Shown here one piece after another: positions 42,065 to 49,743 of a stretch of 64,000 nucleotides of DNA. The notes beneath the pieces were generated by a model that made no database searches, was not told where the DNA came from, and saw only the letters and a list, made by a program, of their open reading frames with translations. How positions within the stretch are numbered: position 1 is the stretch's first letter; every line of letters begins with the position of its first letter. This DNA is from Streptomyces sp. BK239 (GTDB lineage: Bacteria > Actinomycetota > Actinomycetes > Streptomycetales > Streptomycetaceae). The DNA lies in contig NZ_SHKS01000005.1 in the NCBI RefSeq assembly GCF_004217285.1, positions 496,001-560,000 on the forward strand, in the 5' to 3' direction. Position numbers and translations under genes: made by a program.

Positions 42065-42943
42065 TCACGGCCTGTGCAACAGACCGGGCCCCGGAGGCGA
42101 GGAGCCGTCGGCGCGGACGCCGTTCGTGACGCGCAGGAACTCCAGCTTTTCCGCGTCGGCGGAACCCGCGGGCACCGTGTAGACGACGAGGCGGACGTCG
42201 CAGCCCGGGACGGTGAGCACGTCGCAGTCGCAAGTCACCTCGCCGACCTGGGGGTGCACGACGGTCTTGCGGGCCGAGACGTGCGGACCGACCGCACCCT
42301 CGTCCCACAGCCGGGCGAACTCCGCACTGGTGGAGTTCAGTTCCTCGACAAGGTCCGTCAGCCCACGGTCGCGGGGGTAGTCGACGAGCGCCGTGCGCAG
42401 ATCGGCCACGAGGGCGGGGCCGAGGGCGTCGCCGTCCGGGAGCACGGGCCAGGCCGCGAGCCCCGAGGGCCCTGTGGCGAAGACCGCCCGCACCAGGTTG
42501 CGCTCGGCGTGTGTCCGTGTGCTGGGGTCACCCAGCAGCGCTGCCCATGCGGGGGTCCAGGACAGCAAGGTCCAGTCGGCACTGAACACGCCCACGGGGA
42601 ACTCGCCCAGGCGGGCCAGCATCCGTTGGACCCCCGCCGGCACATGCGTGGAGATCGTCCCCTCCTGGGGAGGGAGGAGGCCGGCCAACCGGTAGGCGTG
42701 ATCGCGCTCCACGGGTTGCAGCTGCAGGGCCCTGGCCAGGCTCGCGACGACCTGCGACGAAGGGCTCGTGGCGCGCCCCTGCTCCAGCCGCACCACGTAG
42801 TCGACCGACAGCCCCGCGAGCTCGGCCAACTCCTCGCGACGCAACCCCACCGCACGGCGTCCGGGCCGCGAAGTCCGCCCGACGTCGAGGGGAGAAAGCC
42901 GGTCGCGCCAGCGGCGCAATGCCGTGCCAAGGGTTTCGTCCAC
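42065..42943 (-). CDS. MmyB-like (MLTR) XRE-family regulator, second copy
   Basis: 292 residues. XRE helix-turn-helix at about 28-85 with the family lead RRAVGLRREELAELAGLSVDYVVRLEQGR; the C-terminal MmyB-like domain (about 105-270) includes HPQVGEVTCDCDVLTVPG. It is divergent from the SDR gene across 102 bp, the classic MLTR-oxidoreductase arrangement, and probably represses it in response to a hydrophobic ligand. It shares layout with, but is clearly diverged from, the regulator at 5777-6700. Confidence 0.9.
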   Translation of the reverse strand: MDETLGTALRRWRDRLSPLDVGRTSRPGRRAVGLRREELAELAGLSVDYVVRLEQGRATSPSSQVVASLARALQLQPVERDHAYRLAGLLPPQEGTISTHVPAGVQRMLARLGEFPVGVFSADWTLLSWTPAWAALLGDPSTRTHAERNLVRAVFATGPSGLAAWPVLPDGDALGPALVADLRTALVDYPRDRGLTDLVEELNSTSAEFARLWDEGAVGPHVSARKTVVHPQVGEVTCDCDVLTVPGCDVRLVVYTVPAGSADAEKLEFLRVTNGVRADGSSPPGPGLLHRP

Positions 42944-42953
42944 TCGGCCATTG

Positions 42954-42966
42954 TGTCCGCCGGACA
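42954..42966. promoter_or_regulatory. 13-bp perfect palindrome between MLTR and SDR genes
   Basis: TGTCCGCCGGACA (42954-42966) has 6-bp arms around a central C and lies 11 bp upstream of the regulator's start codon. It is a candidate autoregulatory site, inferred from symmetry and position. Confidence 0.4.
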
Positions 42967-43045
42967 GCCGATGTGCCTGGTACTGGCGGTCCTACCGTCG
43001 CCCGGGGCACTGGTTGTCCTCTCGTCACGGGCCGAGAGTGAACGC

Positions 43046-43741
43046 ATGACGACGACATTCATCACAGGAGCCAACAAGTCCCTCGGCTACGAGACTGCCC
43101 GCCGCCTGATCGAGGCCGGTCACACCGTCCTCGTCGGCGCTCGTGATCCGGAGCGTGGCCGGGCGGCCGCCGACGCACTCGGCGCCCGGTTCGTGCAGAT
43201 CGATGTGACGGACGAGGCGTCGGTGGCTGCGGCCGCCGCCGACGTCGAGGCTCGCGAGGGCCGCGTCGACGTCCTGATCAACAACGCCGGCGTGTCGGGA
43301 ACACACCGCCCCGCCGAAGAGATCACGGCCGCAGACGCCGGCGAGGTGTTCGAGGTCAACGTCGTGGGGATCGTCCGGGTGACGCACGCGTTCCTGCCTC
43401 TGCTGCGCAAGTCCGCGAACCCGGTCATCGTCAATGTGTCCAGCGGCATGGGGTCGTTCGCGGCCACCCATGACCCGGGGCGCGCCGAGGGCCGAGCCGT
43501 CGCGCCGCTCTACACGGCGTCGAAGGCCGCTGTGACCATGCTGACCACGCAGTACGCGAAGTCCTGGCCGGACGTGAAGGTGAACGCGGCCGACCCGGGC
43601 TACACCGCGACCGACTTCAACGGGCACAGCGGCCCGCAGACGGTGACCGAGGGAACCGACGCGATCGTCGAACTCGCCACCCTCGGGGCGGACGGACCGA
43701 CCGGAACCTTCCGCGACCGTCACGGTGCAATGCCCTGGTGA
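43046..43741 (+). CDS. Short-chain dehydrogenase/reductase
   Basis: 231 residues from ATG 43046. Classical SDR: cofactor motif TGANKSLG (about 7-14), VGARDPERG consistent with NADP(H), DVTD, NNAG (about 82-85), catalytic Ser in VNVSSGMG and the Tyr-x-x-x-Lys pair in YTASKAA. The substrate is unknown; its divergent MLTR partner suggests it acts on a regulatory ligand or toxic carbonyl. Confidence 0.92.
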   Translation: MTTTFITGANKSLGYETARRLIEAGHTVLVGARDPERGRAAADALGARFVQIDVTDEASVAAAAADVEAREGRVDVLINNAGVSGTHRPAEEITAADAGEVFEVNVVGIVRVTHAFLPLLRKSANPVIVNVSSGMGSFAATHDPGRAEGRAVAPLYTASKAAVTMLTTQYAKSWPDVKVNAADPGYTATDFNGHSGPQTVTEGTDAIVELATLGADGPTGTFRDRHGAMPW

Positions 43742-43901
43742 TCCGCCACTCCTCGACCTGGCCCTGCGCGCAGGCGACCAGGTCACCACCCTGGTCTGCT
43801 GCCCGGCCGGGCCGGGGGAGCCGGCGGGCGCGCGCGGGAGTCGGGGCGCCCCGCCCCGCCGGCCGACCGAGGGCAGAGGCCGGCCGGTGGGACGTGGCTG
43901 A

Positions 43902-45161
43902 TCAGCGGCCGACCGACTCCCAGTGCGGCGCGAGGGCGATGTCCCTCAACTCCCGCATGCTGAGCACCGGTTCCGGCCGGGTCGCCCCCGTCTTCAGGCC
44001 GGCCGCGTTGTAGGCGCTGACCACGACCCGCTTGCCGTCCTTGCGCATGGTGTCGACGGTCCACATGACGACCCCCGCGCGCCCCTTCTCGTCCGGCTGC
44101 TGACGGGTCTTCACCCGGGTGCCGTCGGGGAGGGTCTCGGCCCCCTGGTACAGCGCGTCGGCGACGTCCAGCATGTTCGGCTGCACGTTGATCTCGACGT
44201 AGCCGCGGCCCTTGCCGTCGTCGACGACGACATAGCCGTACTCCGTCTCCTGCCCGCCGCGCGAGACGACCTTCACGTCCTTCGGCAGCCTCGCGGTGAG
44301 GATGCCGAGGATCCGCTGGAGCCCCACGCTCCGTCCTGCGCTCGGCGAAGCGGTCGGCGCCGGGGACGGCTGGGGCAGGGCGTCGATGATCCGGCGCCAC
44401 TCCTTCGCCGCGGCGAGCCGCTTCAACTCCGCCGTGTCCAGCGGCGGTTCGGGACGGCTGACCGGCTTGCCCTTCTCGGCGGGGGAGTTCCACTCGGACA
44501 CGTTCACCCGCTGCCCGGACGGCGTGATCAGCTCCGCCCCCCACGCCTTGGTGTCCGCGCGCCGGTCGGGATACTCCCACCCCTTGAACACGGTGATCGC
44601 GGACCCGTCGGACAGCTTGCCCGACTCGCAGCTGTCCAGCCCGGACGGCGCGCCCTCACCCGTCTCGGGGCACGGCAGCACCTCGTGGGCCGGGTCGAAG
44701 CCCCGCCCCGTCGAGATCCGGCTCAGCCCCACGGAAACGGCCGCCGGGCCCTTGCCGTCGTCGTACACGACGTAGGCGAGCGGCCCGGCCTCGTCGGCCG
44801 TCCCCCGGCCCTCCTGGCCGCTGAACGTGCCCCCCGGCAGCAGCTTCTCCAACGTCTTGACCACCTCGCGGGCCGAGAACCCGCCCGCCGCAGGCTTGGC
44901 CTTCCCGTTCGCCGCGACGGAGGACTCGGCCGGCCCGGGGTCGCTGCCGGACGGTACGAGCAGGGCCCCGCCCACCCCCACGAGGGCGAGCCCTGCCGCA
45001 CCCCCCGCGACGGCGGCCCGCCGCCGCAGCCGCAGCCGGCGACCACGCGCCTGGCCCGCGGCGGCGAGCGCCGCCCGGTCGGTGTCGAAGGAGCCGCCCG
45101 CGTCGCGCAGGGCGACGGAGAGCTGCTCCTCGAAGGGGTCGGGGAACTGGTCGACGGACAT
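43902..45161 (-). CDS. Membrane protein paired with ECF sigma factor (possible anti-sigma)
   Basis: 419 residues from ATG 45161. The N-terminal ~45 cytoplasmic residues are followed by an Arg-rich stretch, one transmembrane helix (about 52-71) and a large extracytoplasmic part with two similar halves (each with YVVYDDGKG or YVVVDDGKG and PGG or DGTR segments) separated by a Pro/Ser linker. This architecture is common downstream of SigE-family sigma genes in Streptomyces and is thought to control sigma activity. There is no zinc anti-sigma motif. It is probably cotranscribed with the sigma gene 86 bp upstream. Confidence 0.72.
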   Translation of the reverse strand: MSVDQFPDPFEEQLSVALRDAGGSFDTDRAALAAAGQARGRRLRLRRRAAVAGGAAGLALVGVGGALLVPSGSDPGPAESSVAANGKAKPAAGGFSAREVVKTLEKLLPGGTFSGQEGRGTADEAGPLAYVVYDDGKGPAAVSVGLSRISTGRGFDPAHEVLPCPETGEGAPSGLDSCESGKLSDGSAITVFKGWEYPDRRADTKAWGAELITPSGQRVNVSEWNSPAEKGKPVSRPEPPLDTAELKRLAAAKEWRRIIDALPQPSPAPTASPSAGRSVGLQRILGILTARLPKDVKVVSRGGQETEYGYVVVDDGKGRGYVEINVQPNMLDVADALYQGAETLPDGTRVKTRQQPDEKGRAGVVMWTVDTMRKDGKRVVVSAYNAAGLKTGATRPEPVLSMRELRDIALAPHWESVGR

Positions 45162-45247
45162 GGCACACCACCGGTTTCCGTGGCTCGAAGTGATGAGAGA
45201 AGTCGTGGGGGTCGTGTGCGGGCGCGAGGCGAACGGGGCAGCGCGTC

Positions 45248-45757
45248 CTACGGCCGCGCGTACTCGCCGATGTCCTCGCCCAGCAGCTCCCGCAGCCGGC
45301 CGAGAGCCCGCACGCACCGGGTGCGCACGGCGGCGGAACTGGCGTTCATGGCCCCGGCCGTCTCCTCCACGGACCGGTCCTCCCAGTACCGCAGGACGAG
45401 GACGGCCCGGTCCTTGGCGGGCAGCCGGCCGAGGGCCTGCAGCAGCGTCAGCCGCAGCGTCACGTCGGCTCCCGCGCCGGCGGCGCGTTCGGGGACGACG
45501 TCCACGGCGCGCTCGCCGCTGCTGCGCCGGCGCTGGTGCGCGAGGAAGGCTCGGGTGAGGACGGTCTGGGCGTACGCGGCGGGGTTGTCGGCGCGCGCGA
45601 CGCGCCCCCAGCGGACGTACAGCCTGCCGAGGGTCTCCTGAACCAGATCCTCGGCGAGGTGCGTGTCCCCCGCGGTGAGCAGACAGGCGGACCGGTACAG
45701 CTGCCCCGTCCGGGCCGCGGCGAACTCCGCGTACTCGTCCGCGCGGGCCTGTCTCAT
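45248..45757 (-). CDS. SigE-family ECF RNA polymerase sigma factor
   Basis: 169 residues from ATG 45757, preceded by GGGAG. Region 2 (about 8-75): LYRSACLLTAGDTHLAEDLVQETLGRLYVRW. Region 4 (about 105-160): LGRLPAKDRAVLVLRYWEDRSVEETAGAMNASSAAVRTRCVRAL, a helix-turn-helix. It belongs to the SigE-like (SACE/Streptomyces) ECF subgroup. It is followed by its membrane partner and transcribed away from the Tad pilus genes, so the 291-bp gap at 45758-46048 carries both promoters. Confidence 0.92.
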   Translation of the reverse strand: MRQARADEYAEFAAARTGQLYRSACLLTAGDTHLAEDLVQETLGRLYVRWGRVARADNPAAYAQTVLTRAFLAHQRRRSSGERAVDVVPERAAGAGADVTLRLTLLQALGRLPAKDRAVLVLRYWEDRSVEETAGAMNASSAAVRTRCVRALGRLRELLGEDIGEYARP

Positions 45758-45811
45758 CGGCTCTCCCTCTTCGCTCTGTCCGTCCGTACCGTCCTCAACC
45801 TCACCGATGCG

Positions 45812-45866
45812 CCGGCCCCGGGGAAATGTTTCAGGGCCGGTGGAAACTTTTTCTCCCGGGGGCCGG
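45812..45866 (-). promoter_or_regulatory. Inverted repeat enclosing two GGAAA-N-TTTC motifs upstream of the sigma gene
   Basis: CCGGCCCCGGGG (45812-45823) and CCCGGGGGCCGG (45855-45866) can pair almost fully. Between and inside them GGAAATGTTTC (45822-45832) and GGAAACTTTTTC (45842-45853) repeat at 20-bp spacing, two helical turns. This is a likely control region for the sigma operon; the binding factor is unknown. Confidence 0.4.
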
Positions 45867-45992
45867 TGTGCGCAACCTGCCCCGGTTTGCCGCCACTTGC
45901 GCCGAAGGCAGTCTCCGAGAGGCCGTCGAAAGCGGTTCTCCGCCCACAACCACGTGGTTACAGTGCTGCTGTAGTCACGCAATGAAGTCACC

Positions 45993-46023
45993 CCGGTGCA
46001 CCGGAGTAACACCGGCGCACCGG
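45993..46023 (+). promoter_or_regulatory. Twin CCGGNGCACCGG sites upstream of the Tad pilus genes
   Basis: CCGGTGCACCGG (45993-46004, a perfect 12-bp palindrome) and CCGGCGCACCGG (46012-46023, one mismatch) have centres 19 bp apart and end 25 bp before the first gene of the pilus run. They are candidate operators, perhaps for the locus response regulator. Confidence 0.45.
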
Positions 46024-46048
46024 ACCGCGGGAAGTCGGGGAGCTGCGC

Positions 46049-46915
46049 GTGCCAACTGCCATTGCCGTGACCGGCGCCGATCTGGCGCTGCCGCCGCAGG
46101 ACGAACGGACACTGCCCGCGGCCGTCCTCGACGGCCTGGACCGCCGCCCCCTCGACGAGGCCGTCGCCGCCGTGCAGACCCTCGTCGACCAGCACGGCCA
46201 TGTGATCGTCCTGTACTCGCGGGCCACACCGCCGGCCGTCGTGCAGCGGCTGCACACCGTGCGCTCCCTCCTGGAGAGCGACCGCGTCGCACTGTTCCGG
46301 CCCGAACTGCCCCCGCTGTCCGTCGCCGTACTGGCCCGTCAGTTACGCCAGTTGGCCTCCTGCGACCTCGGCCCCGGCGTCCTCGCCTCCGCGGGCCGGC
46401 TGCTCACCCACTACATCCACGCCGGCGCCCTCCTCGCCTCCGTCGCCCGCCTCGACCGCGTCCCCGTCGGCCTGAAGTCGCACGCCCGCTCCTGGATGCC
46501 GGGCAGCCAGTTCGGCGTCCTCGCCCACCCTCAGCCCCGGTTGGTCAAGGCGAGCCCCGAAAACGTCCTGCCCGGGCCGGAGTTCGCCACCTGGATGCTG
46601 GTCGCCCGCGGCCAGCTCCAGTCCGACTGGGTCACCGGCGTCCTCGCCCCCGCGTGGCAGGCGCAGGGACTGCGCGAGACCGGACTGCCCGCCGAGTCCG
46701 CCCACTGGTGGGGCACCGGCCGGGTGATCGAGTTCTGCGCCTACCTGCCCGACCTGCCGGTCCTCTACCAACTGGTCGCCTCCGTACGGCAGACCGTGTG
46801 CCACTGGTGCGGCATCGACGTCATCGGCGACCGCTGCGTCTTCTGCTGCGCCACCCCGCCGCCCCCCGCAGAGATCACCGCCCGCCCCGCCCGCGCGCTC
46901 ACCGCGGGCGGCTGA
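46049..46915 (+). CDS. Tad-locus-linked protein with C-terminal zinc-ribbon-like cysteines and TTA codon
   Basis: 288 residues from GTG 46049, with GGGGAG upstream. It is cytoplasmic, with no membrane segment. The C-terminus has a four-plus-cysteine cluster (CHWCGIDVIGDRCVFCC), a probable zinc ribbon. The rest is alpha/beta without a motif I recognise. Codon 99 is TTA (46343-46345), so translation should depend on the bldA tRNA. It heads the Tad cluster, 61 bp before cpaB and on the same strand. It may be a locus-specific assembly or regulatory factor. Confidence 0.7.
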   Translation: MPTAIAVTGADLALPPQDERTLPAAVLDGLDRRPLDEAVAAVQTLVDQHGHVIVLYSRATPPAVVQRLHTVRSLLESDRVALFRPELPPLSVAVLARQLRQLASCDLGPGVLASAGRLLTHYIHAGALLASVARLDRVPVGLKSHARSWMPGSQFGVLAHPQPRLVKASPENVLPGPEFATWMLVARGQLQSDWVTGVLAPAWQAQGLRETGLPAESAHWWGTGRVIEFCAYLPDLPVLYQLVASVRQTVCHWCGIDVIGDRCVFCCATPPPPAEITARPARALTAGG

Positions 46916-46976
46916 ACAGCCCAGGAACCCAGCGCGTCCGTCCCGCTCGACCCGACCCCAACGAGGTTGCACGGAA

Positions 46977-47684
46977 ATGAACTCCCGTCAGCGCCGCGGC
47001 GTGATCCTCCTGCTCCTGTCGGTCCTGTGCGCCCTCGGCGCCTTCGCCGGTGTCCTCTCCGTCATCGACGACGTGCGCTCCAAGGTCGGCCCGGAGGTCG
47101 CCGCGTACCGGCTCAGGGCGAACATCGCGCCCTACACGCCGCTCACCACGGCCCAGTTCGAGAAGATCGAGATGCCCGAGCGCTGGCTGTCCGACAACGC
47201 CGTCACCGACCTCGCCGCCATCCGCGGCAAGATCGCCGTGACGACCCTGAAGAAGGGCTCCCTGCTCCAGACCGACATGATCGTCGACCAGCCCGCCCTC
47301 CAGGCCGGCGAGCAGGAGGTCGCCATCATGATCGACGCGGCCACCGGCGTCGCCGGCAAGATCACCCCGGGCTCCTCCGTCAACGTCTACGCCACCTTCG
47401 AGGGCGCCAAGCAGAGCGACCCAGACCAGTCGAAGATCATCGTCACCAACGCCCGCGTCCTCGACGTCGGCGAGCTCACCGCGCTCAAGCCCGACGCCGA
47501 CGACCGCACCCGCCGGCCCACCGACGCGGTCCCCATCACCTTCGCGCTGTCCACCCGCGACGCCCAGCGCATCACGTACGCCGAGTCGTTCGCCAAGCGC
47601 GTCCGGCTCGCCCTGGTGGCGCCCGGCACCCCCACCACGGTCCCCGACCAGGACCGGACGTACGAACTCGCCACGGACAAGTGA
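46977..47684 (+). CDS. cpaB: Flp pilus assembly protein CpaB/RcpC (SAF domain)
   Basis: 235 residues. N-terminal membrane anchor (about 8-30), then an SAF domain (about 48-110: YTPLTTAQFEKIEMP, KGSLLQTDMI) and the RcpC domain with VAIMIDAATGVAGKITPGSSVNVYATF. In Gram-negative Tad systems this protein works at the secretin; here, without an outer membrane, its role is probably in periplasm-like space or wall passage. It lies in the same run as cpaE, 12 bp downstream. Confidence 0.9.
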   Translation: MNSRQRRGVILLLLSVLCALGAFAGVLSVIDDVRSKVGPEVAAYRLRANIAPYTPLTTAQFEKIEMPERWLSDNAVTDLAAIRGKIAVTTLKKGSLLQTDMIVDQPALQAGEQEVAIMIDAATGVAGKITPGSSVNVYATFEGAKQSDPDQSKIIVTNARVLDVGELTALKPDADDRTRRPTDAVPITFALSTRDAQRITYAESFAKRVRLALVAPGTPTTVPDQDRTYELATDK

Positions 47685-47696
47685 GAGGCCGCCGCC

Positions 47697-48944
47697 ATGC
47701 CCACGAGGATCCTCCCGGCCGTCGGCGACGCGGACGCGGTCCGCTCCCTCACCACCCTGCTCAGCCAGCTCCCGGACGCCGAGCCCCTCGCCCCCGTCAC
47801 CGACTCCACCCAGTTCGTCGACGCCCTCGCCCGCCTCGCCGCGGAGTCCGTCGACGAACTCCCCGAGGTCGTCGTCGTCCACGAACGGATCGGCCCCGTT
47901 CCGGCGTTGGAGCTCGTGCGCGAGGTCGCCCTGCGCTTCCCCGCCGTCGGCGTCGTCCTCGTCACCACCGACGCGAGCCCCGGCCTCTTCCAGGCCGCCA
48001 TGGACGCCGGGGCCCGCGGCCTGGTCACCCTGCCGCTGAGCTACGAGGAACTCGCCAGCCGCGTCCAGTCCGTCGCCCAGTGGTCGGTCGGCGTCCGACG
48101 CCATCTCGGCCACGGCGGCGACGTCTTCACCGGCGTCGGCGGCACCGTCGTCACCGTCAGCGGCGCGAAGGGCGGCGTCGGCGCGACCCTGCTCGCCGTC
48201 CAGCTCGCCCTGGCCGCCCAGGCCTCCGGCCGGCCCACGGCCCTCGTCGACATGGACCTCCAGACCGGCGACGTCGCCTCCTACCTGGACGTGCAGTTCC
48301 GCCGCTCCGTGGTCGACCTCGCCGCCATCGCCGACATCTCGCCCCGCATCCTCGCCGAGGCCGTCTTCCGCCACGACAGCGGCGTCGCCCTGCTCCTCGC
48401 CCCCGGCGAGGGCGAACGCGGCGAGGAGGTCACCGACCGCGCCGCCCGCCAGATCGTCGGCGCGCTGCGCTCCCGCTACGAGGTCGTCGTCGTCGACTGC
48501 GGCGCCCAGCTCGCCGGCGCCGGGGCCGCCGCCGTGGAGATGGCCGACCGGGCCCTGCTGGTCACCACCCCCGACGTGGTCGCGGTACGCGGCGCCAAAC
48601 GCGCCGTCCGCATGTGGGACAGGCTCCAGATCCGCAAGGCGGAGGAGACCACCGTCGTCGTCAACCGCCACGGCCGCGGTACGGAGATCCAGCCCGCGCT
48701 GATCCAGCGCATCACCGGCACCGCCGTCGCGGCCACCACGGTCCCCGCGAACTTCAAGGAACTCCAGGCGGCCGTAGACGCCGGCCGCGTCCACGACCTC
48801 GACGCCAAGGGCGCCGTACGGCAGGCGATGTGGGCGCTCGCCGGGGAGCTGGGGCTGGTCCGGGCGCCCGGGGCCGAGCCGGCGCGCCGCGGGGGACGCG
48901 CCCGGGAGCGGGGCGCGGGCGGCCTGCGGCGGCGGAAGGAGTGA
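47697..48944 (+). CDS. cpaE: CpaE/TadZ-like ParA/MinD ATPase
   Basis: 415 residues. The N-terminal 140 residues are a receiver-like domain (VVVVHERIGPVPALELVREVALRFPAVGVVLVTTD). From about 148 a MinD/ParA-type ATPase carries the deviant Walker A KGGVGATLLAV and VDMDLQTGDVASYL, with a later NRHGRG segment. It localises the pilus machinery at the membrane or pole. It ends in an Arg/Gly-rich basic tail of about 25 residues. The TadE gene begins 5 bp after the stop. Confidence 0.9.
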   Translation: MPTRILPAVGDADAVRSLTTLLSQLPDAEPLAPVTDSTQFVDALARLAAESVDELPEVVVVHERIGPVPALELVREVALRFPAVGVVLVTTDASPGLFQAAMDAGARGLVTLPLSYEELASRVQSVAQWSVGVRRHLGHGGDVFTGVGGTVVTVSGAKGGVGATLLAVQLALAAQASGRPTALVDMDLQTGDVASYLDVQFRRSVVDLAAIADISPRILAEAVFRHDSGVALLLAPGEGERGEEVTDRAARQIVGALRSRYEVVVVDCGAQLAGAGAAAVEMADRALLVTTPDVVAVRGAKRAVRMWDRLQIRKAEETTVVVNRHGRGTEIQPALIQRITGTAVAATTVPANFKELQAAVDAGRVHDLDAKGAVRQAMWALAGELGLVRAPGAEPARRGGRARERGAGGLRRRKE

Positions 48945-48949
48945 GGGGG

Positions 48950-49357
48950 ATGAGGGGGACCGCGAAGGCGATGAGAGCCGGACGGCTCGCGCGGGACCGG
49001 GGCCAGGTCACGATCGAGTTCCTCGGCATGACCCCGCTGATCATCGTGACCCTGGCGGTGGTCTGGCAGTTCGTACTGGTGGGATACACGTTCTCGCTCG
49101 CGGGGCACGCCGCCGACGAGGCGGTACGGGCGGGCACGGCGGCGCCACGGGGGGAGCGGTCCGCGGTGTGCGAACAGGCGGGACTGAAGAACCTGCCGCC
49201 GGCGTGGAAGGGGAACGCGGAGGTGACGTGCGGCGGCGAGGGCTATGTGACGGCCCAGGTCACCCTGCACGTCCCCGTCCTCTTCCCGGGCCTGATCGAC
49301 TTCCCGTTCCCTGTGCACGGCCACGCCGGCGCCGTAGAGGAAGAGGACGGCGACTGA
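48950..49357 (+). CDS. TadE-like pseudopilin
   Basis: 135 residues. A basic N-terminus ending RDRGQVTIEFLG is followed at once by a transmembrane helix (PLIIVTLAVVWQFVLVGYTF): this is the TadE-type class III signal with Glu at position 5 after the presumed cleavage. Two cysteines in the outer part (VCEQ, VTCGG) may pair. It is probably a minor pilin. It is followed by a second TadE-like gene one base on. Confidence 0.85.
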   Translation: MRGTAKAMRAGRLARDRGQVTIEFLGMTPLIIVTLAVVWQFVLVGYTFSLAGHAADEAVRAGTAAPRGERSAVCEQAGLKNLPPAWKGNAEVTCGGEGYVTAQVTLHVPVLFPGLIDFPFPVHGHAGAVEEEDGD

Positions 49358-49358
49358 C

Positions 49359-49730
49359 ATGCGGCACGCACCCGCACGCCGGGGACGGGACCGGGGCCAG
49401 GTGGCCCTGGAGTACCTGGGTTTCCTCCCGCTCCTCCTCTTGGTGGCGCTGGCCGCCGTCCAGTTGGGCCTGATCGCGTACGCCGCCCAGCAGGCCGGCA
49501 CCGCGGCCCGCGCGGGCGCCCGAAGCGCGTCCCTCGCCGGCGACGCGCAGGGGGACTGCGCACGGGCGGTGAGCGGCCGGCTCAACGCCCGCTGCGGCGG
49601 CCCCGTGTTCCTGGGCGACGAGGTCCAGGTCACCTCCACCGTCGACATCCCGTCCGTCATCCCCGGCATCGCCGACTTCGGCCAGGCCCACAAGACGGCC
49701 ACCATGCCGGTCGACCACCGAAGCCCATGA
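49359..49730 (+). CDS. Second TadE/TadF-like pseudopilin
   Basis: 123 residues. Same design: RGRDRGQVALEYLGFLPLLLLVALAAVQLG, with the Glu-Tyr pair typical of Flp-type pilins, then an extracytoplasmic domain with two cysteines (GDCARAV, NARCGG). It starts one base after the previous stop, so the two are cotranslated. It probably forms a heteromeric minor-pilin complex with its neighbour. Confidence 0.85.
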   Translation: MRHAPARRGRDRGQVALEYLGFLPLLLLVALAAVQLGLIAYAAQQAGTAARAGARSASLAGDAQGDCARAVSGRLNARCGGPVFLGDEVQVTSTVDIPSVIPGIADFGQAHKTATMPVDHRSP

Positions 49731-49743
49731 GGAGGAACCGGAG

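Noticed and set aside
46899..48794. 630-codon minus-strand open frame across cpaB and cpaE
   Set aside because: Antisense to two clear pilus genes; composition is Asp/Gly/Val repeats typical of a mirror frame.
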